Assembly: GCA_046597375.1 (NCBI GenBank)
Contig: JBKJKM010000174.1
Span: forward strand, 1 to 64,000
Reading direction: 5' to 3'
DNA from: DATLED01 sp046597375
GTDB taxonomy: Bacteria > Actinomycetota > Acidimicrobiia > Acidimicrobiales > CADCTF01
Length of the DNA: 64,000 bases
Below the pieces are notes generated by a model. That model was given only the letters and a program-made list of their open reading frames with translations. It was not told the DNA's origin and did not search any database. A program made the translations under genes and the position numbers. This document shows positions 16,594 to 24,599 of this stretch, piece after piece (the stretch's first letter is position 1; the number at the start of each line of letters is the position of its first letter).

Positions 16594-17574
16594 ATGGGCG
16601 TGCGACGGATCATCGCTGGCATCGGCCGTACGTGCATCGCCTCCGGCGTGCTGATCCTGTTGTTCGTCGCCTACCAGTTGTGGGGCACCGGGGTGGCCGA
16701 GGCGAGGAGCCAGGATCGCCTCCGGTCGGACTTCCTCGATGCCCTGGAAGCGCCGGTGATCACCACCACGTCGACGGCGCCCGTCGTCACGATCCCCGGC
16801 CAGGCGACGACGACAACCACCGTGTCCCCCGCACCGCCGACGCCCACCGGCGAAGCCGTCGCCATCATCCGCATCCCCAAGATCGGGGTGGAGAAGGCGG
16901 TCGTCGAAGGCGTGGGCGTCAACGCACTGAAAGAGGGGCCAGGGCACTACCCGACCACTCCCCTTCCCGGCCAGCCGGGCAATGCCGCCATCGCCGGCCA
17001 CCGCACCACCTACGGCGCGCCCTTCTACCGGACCGACGAGCTGGTCGCCGGCGACCTCATCCAGGTGACGACGCGCCAGGGTGAGTTCACGTACAAGGTC
17101 CGTGAGAAGAAGATCGTGCGCCCCACGCAGAACGAAGTGCTCGACGCCTCGGACGAGAACCTACTGACGTTGACGACCTGCAATCCGAGGTTCAGCGCCG
17201 CCCAGCGCCTGATCATCGTTGGTGAGCTGATCGACAACCCGGCGCCGGCCACACCGCTGCCCGCGCCGGTGCCGGAGCCCGCCGACCCGGCCGAGCCCGA
17301 CCTGGAGCCCGACCTGGAGCCGGAAGAGTCGACGATCCCCGACGAGGAGGTCGCGACCCCGTCCCTCGACGAGGCCAGCGTGTCGGGCGATGCCACGGCC
17401 AAGGGCCCGGCGATCCTGTGGGGTCTGCTGGCGGCCTTCGTCTGGCTCGTGACGTGGCTGCTGTCCCGCCGGTGGGGCCGCCTCACCGCCTACGCCATGG
17501 GCACGCCGGTGTTCCTCGTCGTTCTCTTCGTCTTCTTCGAGAACTTCGCCCTCCTCCTGCCCGCCAACGTCTGA
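16594..17574 (+). CDS. Class E sortase
   Basis: 326 residues. One N-terminal membrane helix (GVLILLFVAYQLWGTGV) is followed by a Thr/Pro linker and the sortase barrel (about residues 88-215) with catalytic His in IAGHRTTYGAPFY, Cys in TLTTCNPRFSAAQR, and the Arg of that same motif. A Glu/Pro-rich stretch and two more C-terminal helices follow, which is longer than typical class E sortases. Sortases join surface proteins to peptidoglycan or to pili; class E enzymes prefer LAxTG signals. I found no LAxTG-bearing substrate in this window. A TACCCT hexamer lies 11 nt before the ATG. Confidence 0.88.
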   Translation: MGVRRIIAGIGRTCIASGVLILLFVAYQLWGTGVAEARSQDRLRSDFLDALEAPVITTTSTAPVVTIPGQATTTTTVSPAPPTPTGEAVAIIRIPKIGVEKAVVEGVGVNALKEGPGHYPTTPLPGQPGNAAIAGHRTTYGAPFYRTDELVAGDLIQVTTRQGEFTYKVREKKIVRPTQNEVLDASDENLLTLTTCNPRFSAAQRLIIVGELIDNPAPATPLPAPVPEPADPAEPDLEPDLEPEESTIPDEEVATPSLDEASVSGDATAKGPAILWGLLAAFVWLVTWLLSRRWGRLTAYAMGTPVFLVVLFVFFENFALLLPANV

Positions 17575-17580
17575 GCGGAG

Positions 17581-17597
17581 CCCGTCGGAGCGACGGG
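17581..17597 (+). terminator. Stem-loop after the sortase gene
   Basis: CCCGTC and GACGGG form a perfect 6-bp stem with a 5-nt loop, beginning 7 nt after the sortase stop. There is no T-tract. It lies in the 121-nt gap between the convergent sortase and ccdA genes, where I see nothing else. Confidence 0.45.
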
Positions 17598-17695
17598 TAC
17601 GGACCGCGGCGTCGGGAGCGCCAGCGAGCAGCCGCTGTCGAGCGGCAAGGCCTCGGCCCGGAGGGCGCCGCCGCAGAGCGAGACCAAGAACGCCG

Positions 17696-18430
17696 TCAGA
17701 TGTTTGCGAGGCGGCCGAGGCCGATGTCCTGCATGAAGCGCTGCATGGCGCCGGCGAGGGGGCCGAGGCGGTTGGTGAGCAACAGCACCCCGAAGACGAC
17801 GAGGAACGATCCGGACACGAGGTTGAGCACTCGGAAGTGGCGCTTGACCCACCCGAAGACGCCGGTGAGACGCCCGAGGGCGAGGCCGGCGGCCACGAAG
17901 GGCACGCCCAGGCCGAGCGAGTAGGCGATGAGGAGGAAGATGCCGCGGGCCAACGTCGATTGCGTGGCCGCCGTGCTGAGCACCACCGACAGAATCGGTC
18001 CGATGCACGGCGTCCAGCCGAAGGCGAAGGCCATGCCCATGAGCGGCGGGGCAAAGGTGCCGAGCGACTGGGGCAGGACGTGGAACCGGCGCTCGCGCTG
18101 CATCGCTGCCGGCGCAACGGCGCCGGCGATGAAGAGACCCATGACGATGGTGAGGATGCCGGCGGCTTGGTTGAGCCCTTGTTGGTGACGGAGCAGCGAC
18201 TGCCCGATGGCGCTGGCGCCGGCGCCGAGCAGGGTGAAGACCACGGTGAACCCGAGCACGAACAGCAGGGTGCTGCGAAGCAACCGCCGGGTCTCGTCGC
18301 CCCTCGCCGTCGAGAGCTCGGTGACGCTCACGCCGGACATCAGCGACAGGTAGCCGGGGACCAGCGGCAGCACGCACGGGGAGAGGAACGACAGCATCCC
18401 GCCAGCGAAGGCAAGCAGAAAGATTCCCAT
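17696..18430 (-). CDS. ccdA: CcdA-type thiol-disulfide membrane transporter
   Basis: 244 residues, six helices. The paired-cysteine motifs are FLSPCVLPLVPGYLS in helix 1 and GWTPCIGPILS in helix 4, the two redox cysteines that carry reductant from cytoplasmic thioredoxin to outside thiol proteins such as CcmG. It lies near the ccm operon and completes its redox branch. A strong ribosome site (AGGAAAGAGG) abuts the ATG. Confidence 0.92.
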   Translation of the reverse strand: MGIFLLAFAGGMLSFLSPCVLPLVPGYLSLMSGVSVTELSTARGDETRRLLRSTLLFVLGFTVVFTLLGAGASAIGQSLLRHQQGLNQAAGILTIVMGLFIAGAVAPAAMQRERRFHVLPQSLGTFAPPLMGMAFAFGWTPCIGPILSVVLSTAATQSTLARGIFLLIAYSLGLGVPFVAAGLALGRLTGVFGWVKRHFRVLNLVSGSFLVVFGVLLLTNRLGPLAGAMQRFMQDIGLGRLANI

Positions 18431-18443
18431 CCTCTTTCCTACG

Positions 18444-18492
18444 GTTCTGGGTGGGTTGGTGTACCGATTCGGTACGCCAACCCGCCCAGAAC
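18444..18492. terminator. Very long (23-bp) intergenic hairpin between echA and ccdA
   Basis: Arms 18444-18466 and 18470-18492 pair over 23 positions with a 3-nt loop: 21 Watson-Crick pairs and two T-G positions. It follows the minus-strand enoyl-CoA hydratase gene by 17 nt and ends about 14 nt before the ccdA ATG. No T-tract follows. A terminator or mRNA-processing stem is most likely. The two odd pairs are G-U in plus-strand RNA but A-C mismatches in minus-strand RNA. Confidence 0.65.
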
Positions 18493-18509
18493 GAGGAGGG
18501 AGGGCGGAA

Positions 18510-19235
18510 TCATCGGCCCTGGAAGTTCGGAGTGCGCTTCTCGGCGCGAGCTCGCTGACCCTCGGCCAGATCGTCGCTGGTCCAGGCGCGGTCGAAGGCG
18601 GCCGTGACCTCCGGGTCGTCGAGTGCAGGCTCGAGTCGGTTGAGCGCCAGCTTGTGGCCGGCGATGGTCAGGGGCGCCAGCCTCGAGATCTCCCCCGCCC
18701 AGGCCTGCGCACCCTCGAGGTCGCCGCCCCGGTTGGCCAGGCCGAGACGCAATGCCGTCGGCGCGTCGAGCTCCTCGCAAGCCAACAGCACGGCGCGGGC
18801 CGGACCGGGACCGGCCAGGAGGGCCAGACGCTGCGCCGTCCAGTGATCGGTCATCAGGCCGAGCTTGGCCGCCGGGATGCCGAATCGGGCGTCGTCGGCC
18901 ACCACCCGGAGGTCGCACGCGATGGCCAGCTGCGTGCCGGCGCCGAGGGCGGCTCCGTGCACGGCGGCGATGGTGACGATCGGGACGTCCTTGAGGACGG
19001 CGAGCGTGCGGTAGAGGGTGGCCACGAAGCCGTCGGACTCCACACCGGACAGGTCGGCGCCCGAGCAGAAGTTCGTGCCCCGGCCCGTAAGGACCAGGGC
19101 GCGCGCACCAGCGTCGACGGCGTCGGCCACGGCGGTGGCGATGTCCTCGCAGGCCCGGGTGTCGACGGCGTTGCGCTTCTCGGGGCGAGCGAGGGTGACG
19201 ACGGCGACCCGGTCGTGCAGCTCGAGTTCGATCAT
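18510..19235 (-). CDS. Enoyl-CoA hydratase/isomerase family protein
   Basis: 241 residues, the single crotonase domain. Family blocks are RPEKRNAVDTR, the first oxyanion-hole segment NFCSGADLSG and the second HGAALGAGTQLAIACDLR. The positions of the two catalytic Glu of true hydratases are occupied by other residues in the second segment (AALGAG then TQLAI), so it may be an isomerase, hydrolase or other crotonase. It stands alone; the 140 nt to the next upstream gene hold no clear signal. Confidence 0.82.
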   Translation of the reverse strand: MIELELHDRVAVVTLARPEKRNAVDTRACEDIATAVADAVDAGARALVLTGRGTNFCSGADLSGVESDGFVATLYRTLAVLKDVPIVTIAAVHGAALGAGTQLAIACDLRVVADDARFGIPAAKLGLMTDHWTAQRLALLAGPGPARAVLLACEELDAPTALRLGLANRGGDLEGAQAWAGEISRLAPLTIAGHKLALNRLEPALDDPEVTAAFDRAWTSDDLAEGQRARAEKRTPNFQGR

Positions 19236-19375
19236 GAGGTTCGGATCTCCATGGCGGCGGGAACGCTACCGATCGTGCTCGTCAGCGGCGCCAGCGCCGC
19301 GGGCTGCTCGGTGGTGACCGGCGGGGCGGTCTGCTCAGCGGTGGCCCGCGGCGCGGCGGGATGTTCGAACGCTGG

Positions 19376-20359
19376 CTACGCGTTGTTGTAGCGCTGCTGG
19401 CGCTCGACAAGCTCCAGATCGGCTTCGACCATCATCTGCACGAGGGCGGGGAACGACACCTGGAGTTCCCACCCGAGCACGGTCTTCGCCTTCGTTGGAT
19501 CACCGACGAGCAACTCGACCTCAGCCGGGCGGAAGAAGCGCTCATCGATGACCACATGGTCCTCGTAGTTCAGCCCGACGTGTGCGAACGCAAGCTGGCA
19601 GAACTCGCGTACCTCGTGGGTCTCACCTGTGGCGATCACGTAGTCGTCGGGCGTGTCCTGTTGCAGCATCAGCCACATGGCCCGTACGTAGTCGCCGGCA
19701 AAGCCCCAGTCGCGCTGCGCGTCGAGGTTGCCAAGGGCGAGCTGATCCTGCAGACCGAGCTTGATGCGAGCTACTGCGTGGGTGATCTTGCGGGTGACGA
19801 ACTCGATGCCGCGGCGGGGCGACTCGTGGTTGAAGAGCATGCCGCTGGACGCATGCAGCCCGTAGCTCTCGCGATAGTTGATGGTGATCCAGTGGCCGTA
19901 GACTTTGGCCACGCCATACGGGGACCGGGGGTACAACGGCGTCGTCTCCGACTGCGGCACCTCGACGACCTTGCCGAACATCTCCGACGACGACGCCTGA
20001 TAGAAGCGGATCTCGGGATCCACGATGCGGATGGCGTCAAGCAGCCGGGTGACGCCGAGGGCCGTCGTCTCGCCCGTGAGTACCGGCTGCGAAAACGACG
20101 TCTGCACGAACGACTGGGCGGCGAGGTTGTACACCTCGTCGGGCCGGTTCTCCCGGAGGACGTTGATGAGTGACGCCTCGTCGTGGAGGTCGCCGGGGAC
20201 CAGCTCGATCTCGTCTTGGATCGGCGTGATGCGGTCGAAATTCATCGCACTGGCGCGCCGGAACATGCCGATTACCTCGTAGCCCTCTTGGAGGAGGAGC
20301 TCGGCCAGGTACGAACCGTCTTGGCCGGTGATGCCGGTGATGAGTGCGCGCTTGGGCAT
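19376..20359 (-). CDS. gmd: GDP-mannose 4,6-dehydratase
   Basis: 327 residues of the extended SDR family. The NAD(P) Gly-rich motif is GITGQDGSYLAELL; the catalytic set is the Ser of QASSSEMFG and YGVAK (Tyr-x3-Lys). LFNHESPRRG, RDWGFAGDYVRAMW and FFRPAEVELLVGDP are diagnostic for Gmd. It makes GDP-4-keto-6-deoxymannose for GDP-rhamnose, GDP-fucose or similar sugars of surface glycans. The usual second-step reductase is not adjacent. A TAGAAC hexamer lies 6 nt before the ATG. Confidence 0.93.
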   Translation of the reverse strand: MPKRALITGITGQDGSYLAELLLQEGYEVIGMFRRASAMNFDRITPIQDEIELVPGDLHDEASLINVLRENRPDEVYNLAAQSFVQTSFSQPVLTGETTALGVTRLLDAIRIVDPEIRFYQASSSEMFGKVVEVPQSETTPLYPRSPYGVAKVYGHWITINYRESYGLHASSGMLFNHESPRRGIEFVTRKITHAVARIKLGLQDQLALGNLDAQRDWGFAGDYVRAMWLMLQQDTPDDYVIATGETHEVREFCQLAFAHVGLNYEDHVVIDERFFRPAEVELLVGDPTKAKTVLGWELQVSFPALVQMMVEADLELVERQQRYNNA

Positions 20360-20391
20360 GGTGCCGTTCTACCGGCTGCGGCCCGACTTGT

Positions 20392-20410
20392 CTGCCAACT
20401 CAGTTGGCAG
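20392..20410. promoter_or_regulatory. Inverted-repeat operator upstream of the XRE regulator
   Basis: CTGCCAAC and GTTGGCAG are perfect 8-bp arms about a 3-bp centre, in the 67-bp gap between divergent gmd and the XRE gene. It is the size expected for a dimeric lambda-repressor-like protein, so autoregulation by the adjacent regulator is the simplest reading. Confidence 0.6.
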
Positions 20411-20426
20411 GCGTTGCTACAGCTTG

Positions 20427-20864
20427 ATGGGCCACACTGGGGACGTGGCCAACCTGGGACCGCGCATCGCCGCGCTGCGGGGCGACCGGGGCTGGACCCA
20501 GCAGGAGCTGGCCGAGCGCCTCGCCATCTCCCGGGTCGCGGTGAGTCACCTCGAGGCCGGGATGTCGACTCCCGGCGAGCGCACGATCGCCTTGCTCGCC
20601 GGGCTCTTCAAGGTGGAGCCGCACGAGCTCGTCGATGGCACCAACTACCCGCCGGCCAAGGCCGAGCGCCTGCCGGTGGTCGTCTGCCGCTACACCGAGG
20701 TGGAGCTCCAGCTGCGGTTGCTCGAGCTCGACGCCGAGCGGGGTCTCGACGGGCTGCGGCGGGCGGACTGGGACGAGGGGCTGCGGGTCCTTGCCAAGGC
20801 GACCCACGACTTCGAGGAGACGGCTCTCCTCGACAACGCCCGCCGCCGCCTCAACGGCCTTTGA
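20427..20864 (+). CDS. XRE-family transcriptional regulator
   Basis: 145 residues from this ATG; a GTG at 20445 is a fair alternative. The N-terminal lambda-repressor fold is plain (RIAALRGDRGWTQQELAERL, AISRVAVSHLEAG, GERTIALLAGLFKVEPHEL). The C-terminal 75 residues are a helical domain I do not recognise (ELQLRLLELDAERGLDGLRR), with a possible effector or dimer role. It is divergent from gmd and has an inverted repeat in its upstream region. Its other targets are unknown. Confidence 0.8.
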   Translation: MGHTGDVANLGPRIAALRGDRGWTQQELAERLAISRVAVSHLEAGMSTPGERTIALLAGLFKVEPHELVDGTNYPPAKAERLPVVVCRYTEVELQLRLLELDAERGLDGLRRADWDEGLRVLAKATHDFEETALLDNARRRLNGL

Positions 20865-20882
20865 CCCCAGGATTCGACTCGC

Positions 20883-21782
20883 TCAGTTCTGGAGGCTGAG
20901 GACCTCGGACGCCACCTCGCCGAGCTCGTCGTCCCACGACGCCGGCTCGCCGGCGGGCACGAGGACGAACTTGGAGAACCCGACCTCGCAGAAGCGCTCG
21001 AGGTGGGCGCGGAGCGCCGGAAGGCCGGCCGGCACCACGTCACCGGGATCGGCGTCGGGGTTGCGGGCCCGCAGCACCGACGCCAACCGTTCCGGGAGCT
21101 CCGCGCTCCGCGTGTAGATGACGAGGGCTCCCCAGTGTTCGGCGTCGACCTCGCGACCGGCGGCCGAGGCCGCTTGCTCGACCACGGTCCGTCCGGCCGC
21201 CGCCTCGGCCGGCGACGAGAACGAAGGGAGCCAGCCGTCGCCCAGGCGGCCGACCCGGCGCAGCTCGCTCGGCGCCCGACCGCCCAGCCAGACCTCGAGG
21301 GGCGACTGCACCGGCTTGGGCCGAACGCCGATGCCTTGGTAGGAGAAGAACGGGCCCTCGTGGTCGACCGTGTCCTCGGTCCAGAAGCGCCGCAGCAGCG
21401 GGAGGGCCTCGTCGAAGCGCTTGGCCCGCTCCGTACGCTCGACGCCGAAGGCCTGTTGCTCGGCGCCATCGGCCACGCCGAGGCCGAACGCCGGCAACAG
21501 CCGGCCATTGGAGAGGTGGTCGAGCGAGGCGAGTTCCTTGGCCAGCAGGACCGGGTTGCGTCCGGGGAGCACGAGGACGGAGAAGCCGAGCTTGAGCTTC
21601 TTCGTGCGGCCCGCGGCGACGGACAAACCAACGATCGGGTCGACGGCTCCGCCGGTCACCCGTTCGCTCAACCACAGCGAGTCGAACCGGTTGGCCTCGA
21701 GACCGTCGACCAGCGCCGCGAAGCCGGCACCCCCAGCAGTGGAGGTGCCGGTACCCAGGCCGTAGCCGACGCGAATCTTCAC
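20883..21782 (-). CDS. LLM-class (F420-dependent type) oxidoreductase
   Basis: 299 residues, the luciferase-like TIM barrel. Features are RVGYGLGTG at strand 1, FDSLWLSERV, LDHLSNGRLLPAFGLGV, the FFSYQGIGVRPKPVQSPLEV block and LGGRAPSELRRVGRLGDGWL. The motifs are closer to actinobacterial F420-linked members than to FMN luciferases, but the cofactor is inferred. The GTG start overlaps the stop of the upstream cupredoxin gene by 4 nt, so the two are translationally coupled. The substrate is unknown. Confidence 0.83.
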   Translation of the reverse strand: MKIRVGYGLGTGTSTAGGAGFAALVDGLEANRFDSLWLSERVTGGAVDPIVGLSVAAGRTKKLKLGFSVLVLPGRNPVLLAKELASLDHLSNGRLLPAFGLGVADGAEQQAFGVERTERAKRFDEALPLLRRFWTEDTVDHEGPFFSYQGIGVRPKPVQSPLEVWLGGRAPSELRRVGRLGDGWLPSFSSPAEAAAGRTVVEQAASAAGREVDAEHWGALVIYTRSAELPERLASVLRARNPDADPGDVVPAGLPALRAHLERFCEVGFSKFVLVPAGEPASWDDELGEVASEVLSLQN

Positions 21783-22552
21783 GAGACCTTCAGTGTGCCC
21801 TCCATGTCCGGGTGGAGGCTGCAATAGAAGCGGTAGGCGCCGGCCTCGAGGTCGAATTCGGCACGACCCGCCTTCTGGCCCGGGACTTGCTCGGCCACCA
21901 CGCCGTTGATGGTGAAATCGTGGTGTGCGACGTCGTCGTTCTCGACGAACACGGTGATGCGGCCGGCGTCGGCGTCGAGGGTCGAGGCGCTGAACTCGAA
22001 ATTCTTCGCCTGCAGCGTCAGATCGCCGGGCATGCGGGTCGCTGATCCGGTCAGCGAGCCCGCCACGATGCCGACGACCACCAGGACGGCGATGACGGCG
22101 CCGGCGACCTTCGGGGCCACGCCGGCCATTGGTCCCCCTTGGCGACGCAGGGCCCCGACCGTTGCCACGAGACCGAGGACGCTGACGACGAACAAGCCAC
22201 CGAAGAGGATGAGCTCGAACGTGCTCTCTGCCCGGGTCAAGACGGTGAGGCCTCCAAACATGGCGACCATGGCGAACAGGAGGAGGCTGACGATGCCGGC
22301 GTAGACCACGCCTCCCCGTCCCTCCGACCGGTGCAGCCAAACGACGCCGCCGGACACGATCACTCCGATCACGAGAGGCATGGGATCGAGACGCCCCTCG
22401 AAGAGGAGGGTGATGACGGCCATGAAGGCCGCCATGATCGCCTGTCCGACGGCTGCCCCCCGCAGGACGTCTCGCCACGTCCTGTCCGTCGTCGGGGTGA
22501 TCGGGCTCGTCGTGGTCGGGATCGGGGTTGTCGTGGTGCTGGTCGTGCGCAC
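21779..22552 (-). CDS. Five-helix membrane protein with C-terminal cupredoxin domain
   Basis: 257 residues. The start is set by an AGGAGG ribosome site 5 nt before the GTG at 22552. A Thr/Pro-rich N-terminus leads to five membrane helices (for example GVVYAGIVSLLLFAMVAMFG and VAGAVIAVLVVVGIVAGSL), then an outside cupredoxin domain with type 1 copper ligands: His in AHHDFTI, and Cys, His and Met in YCSLHPDM. Such domains carry single electrons. The gene is coupled to an LLM-type flavoenzyme. I do not recognise the family as a whole. Confidence 0.75.
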   Translation of the reverse strand: MRTTSTTTTPIPTTTSPITPTTDRTWRDVLRGAAVGQAIMAAFMAVITLLFEGRLDPMPLVIGVIVSGGVVWLHRSEGRGGVVYAGIVSLLLFAMVAMFGGLTVLTRAESTFELILFGGLFVVSVLGLVATVGALRRQGGPMAGVAPKVAGAVIAVLVVVGIVAGSLTGSATRMPGDLTLQAKNFEFSASTLDADAGRITVFVENDDVAHHDFTINGVVAEQVPGQKAGRAEFDLEAGAYRFYCSLHPDMEGTLKVS

Positions 22553-22634
22553 TGCCGCCTCCTGCGGGATGGTCTGACCTCCCCAGCGTGCGCCGCCGAC
22601 GCCGACCGGCGCAGGAGTGCCAGCCAGCGTTCCT

Positions 22635-22663
22635 GCTGGGGGTGCTAGCCCCACCCCCGCAGC
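22635..22663. terminator. GC-rich stem-loop between echA-like gene and cupredoxin gene
   Basis: GGGGGTG (22638-22644) pairs with CACCCCC (22652-22658), and the flanking GCT pairs with AGC after a 2-nt bulge. It lies after the minus-strand crotonase gene, where a terminator would be expected. No T-tract is seen. Confidence 0.4.
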
Positions 22664-22683
22664 CGGGCGGATGGGGGGGGTGC

Positions 22684-23484
22684 TCAGCGTCCGGTCCACT
22701 CCGGACGACGCTTTTCGGCGAAGGCGGCCAGGCCCTCCTTGGCGTCATTCGTGAGCGTGGTGAGCGTGAGCATCGGATGGAGGTACTCGAGGGCGTCAGC
22801 GGCGGCCCGGTCCCAGACGGCGTAGAACGAGTCCCGTCCGAGCTTCACGATCGCCGGTGACTTGGTCACCAGTGCTCCTGCCAACTCGGCGACGGCTTCG
22901 TCGAGGCCGTCGACGGGGACGACCCGGTTGACGAACCCCACGCGCTCGGCTTCGGCGGCGCCGACACGGCGACCGGTGAGCATCAGCTCGAGCACCTTCT
23001 TCGGCGGCATCGAACGCACCAGCGGCACGGTGATCATGAACGGCCAGAGCCCCACGTCGATCTCGGGCGTCCCGAACTGGGCATCGTCGGCAGCGACCAC
23101 GAAGTCGCAGGCGAGGGCGAGGCCCATACCGCCGGCCAACGCGTAGCCCCGCACGCGGGCGATCGTCGGCTTGCCGAGCGACCATAGGTCGAGAAAGAGG
23201 CCGGCCAACCCGCCTCGACCCTCGTGGAGTTCGAGGAACCCCGTCGCCGATCCCGCCTCGGCCGTCGGGCCGGCCATGCCATCGAGGTCGGCCCCTGCGC
23301 AGAACGCCCGATCCCCCGCTCCGGTGAGCACGACCACACGCACCGAGTCGTCGTCGCGCAAGGTCGCCAGCACGGACCGGAGCTCCCCGATCACCGCCCA
23401 CGACAGTGCGTTGCGCCGCTCCGGGCGGTTGATGGTCACCGTCGCCACGCCTCCTGCGGTCGTGCAGAGGACCTCGTCGGTCAT
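22684..23484 (-). CDS. Enoyl-CoA hydratase family protein (second paralogue)
   Basis: 266 residues, crotonase fold: INRPERRNALSWA, FCAGADLDGM, then GYALAGGMGLALACDF and GTPEIDVGLWPFM. In FGTPEIDVGLWP the Glu after the second oxyanion segment is kept, as in many hydratases and isomerases. It shares the fold but only partial identity with the crotonase at 18510-19235. The CoA substrate is unknown. Confidence 0.85.
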   Translation of the reverse strand: MTDEVLCTTAGGVATVTINRPERRNALSWAVIGELRSVLATLRDDDSVRVVVLTGAGDRAFCAGADLDGMAGPTAEAGSATGFLELHEGRGGLAGLFLDLWSLGKPTIARVRGYALAGGMGLALACDFVVAADDAQFGTPEIDVGLWPFMITVPLVRSMPPKKVLELMLTGRRVGAAEAERVGFVNRVVPVDGLDEAVAELAGALVTKSPAIVKLGRDSFYAVWDRAAADALEYLHPMLTLTTLTNDAKEGLAAFAEKRRPEWTGR

Positions 23485-23506
23485 CGTTGGATCACAGCTC
23501 GGACGC

Positions 23507-23512
23507 TACCGT
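23507..23512 (+). promoter_or_regulatory. -10 element TACCGT for leaderless DUF5317 gene
   Basis: TACCGT lies exactly 6 nt before the GTG at 23519 and 23 nt from the divergent crotonase start. It decides the start codon, since no ribosome site is present. Confidence 0.5.
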
Positions 23513-23518
23513 CGGTTC

Positions 23519-24064
23519 GTGTTCATCGCCGTGGCCATCGTGGCCGGCATCGTTCTCGGGTTGGCGCGAGGCGGGCGGTTCGAGAACCTCGGCGAGGCGG
23601 CCTTTCGCCTGTGGCCGCTGCTGATCCTGGGCGTGGTCGTCCAGGGCGCCGCCGCCTTCACCGGCGACGGTGCCGTCATCATGATCCTGGCCAGTTACGT
23701 GCTGCTGCTCCTCTTCGCAGCTGCCAACCTGCACTTCGCAGGCATGGGTGTCGTGTTCGTCGGCATCGCCCTCAATGTGGCCGTCATCGGCGTGAACGGT
23801 GGCATGCCCGTTCGCGACGACGCCATCGTGGCGGCGGGCATCGTCGAGCGGGCCGAGATCGCCACCCTCGACTTCGGCGCCAAGCGTCATCTCGAGACCG
23901 ACGACGACCGACTCACGTTGCTGGGCGACATCGTCCCGGTTCCGCTGGCCGGGGAGGTGCTGTCGTTCGGCGACCTGGCGATGAGCGTCGGCGTCGCCAC
24001 CGTCCTGGTGACGCTCCTCAGACGGAGAGGGCGGGGAGGGTCTGCGTTGACAAGTAGCGGTTGA
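23519..24064 (+). CDS. DUF5317-family membrane protein
   Basis: 181 residues. Four to five helices (IAVAIVAGIVLGLARGG, LWPLLILGVVVQGAAAF, MILASYVLLLLFAAANL) precede a conserved soluble motif, NGGMPV, and HLETDDDRLTLLGDIVPVPL with LSFGDLAMSVG, which match the DUF5317 family common in Gram-positives. Its function is unknown. It overlaps the convergent hypothetical gene by 47 nt. Confidence 0.8.
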   Translation: MFIAVAIVAGIVLGLARGGRFENLGEAAFRLWPLLILGVVVQGAAAFTGDGAVIMILASYVLLLLFAAANLHFAGMGVVFVGIALNVAVIGVNGGMPVRDDAIVAAGIVERAEIATLDFGAKRHLETDDDRLTLLGDIVPVPLAGEVLSFGDLAMSVGVATVLVTLLRRRGRGGSALTSSG

Positions 24065-24599
24065 GGGCGTGCAGCGTGGCCCGGACTGCGGCCTGCTCGA
24101 CGTTGGTGCCGGCGGCCACGCCGTAGCGCTGGCCCGACTGCTCTGAGCCGAGCACGATCATCACGCCCTCACCGAGCACGTGCTCGAACAGGGCGGCCGC
24201 TTCCACCTGGAAGGGCACCTTGGCCCCGAGCCGCTGCAAGGCGTCGAAGGTCGCCGCCGCCGCCGCCGTCGGATCGTCGCCGTTGGCCCGTCCCACCGTG
24301 CGGACGCCCTCGAAGCCGAGGTGAACCTCGATGGCCACGGGCTCGGCGTCGCGGTCGACGAGGTGCACGTCGAGGAGCCGGATGCGCGAGGGACGAGTGC
24401 CGCCGGCGATCTCCACCACGAACGGTCGATCGAGGTGGGCGCGACACGAACGCTCGGCCTGGTGGCGCAGCGTGGAGGGGTCGGGGCTGGCGAGAGCGAG
24501 CACTTGGACCACGAGAGTGTCGGTCCGCTCATGGAACCCGACGAAGGCCACGTTGGGCAGGCGTCGCAGATCGAGCTCGAGGAGGTCGAGCGACTTCAC
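24018..24599 (-). CDS. Hypothetical alpha/beta protein, tail of the GGDEF operon
   Basis: 193 residues, no signal or membrane segment. The N-terminal 60 residues look like a beta-alpha-beta-beta unit. Two similar repeats follow, each a beta hairpin then a helix: VEVHLGFEGVRTVGRANG with AAAAATFDALQRLG, and VMIVLGSEQSGQRYGVAAG with QAAVRATLHALNRYL. This recalls LeuA-dimerisation or dodecin-like folds, but I cannot name a family. A protein of similar build lies at 28670-29353, on the other side of the signalling genes. The GTG start overlaps the GGDEF stop by 4 nt, so they share a transcript. Confidence 0.6.
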   Translation of the reverse strand: MKSLDLLELDLRRLPNVAFVGFHERTDTLVVQVLALASPDPSTLRHQAERSCRAHLDRPFVVEIAGGTRPSRIRLLDVHLVDRDAEPVAIEVHLGFEGVRTVGRANGDDPTAAAAATFDALQRLGAKVPFQVEAAALFEHVLGEGVMIVLGSEQSGQRYGVAAGTNVEQAAVRATLHALNRYLSTQTLPALSV

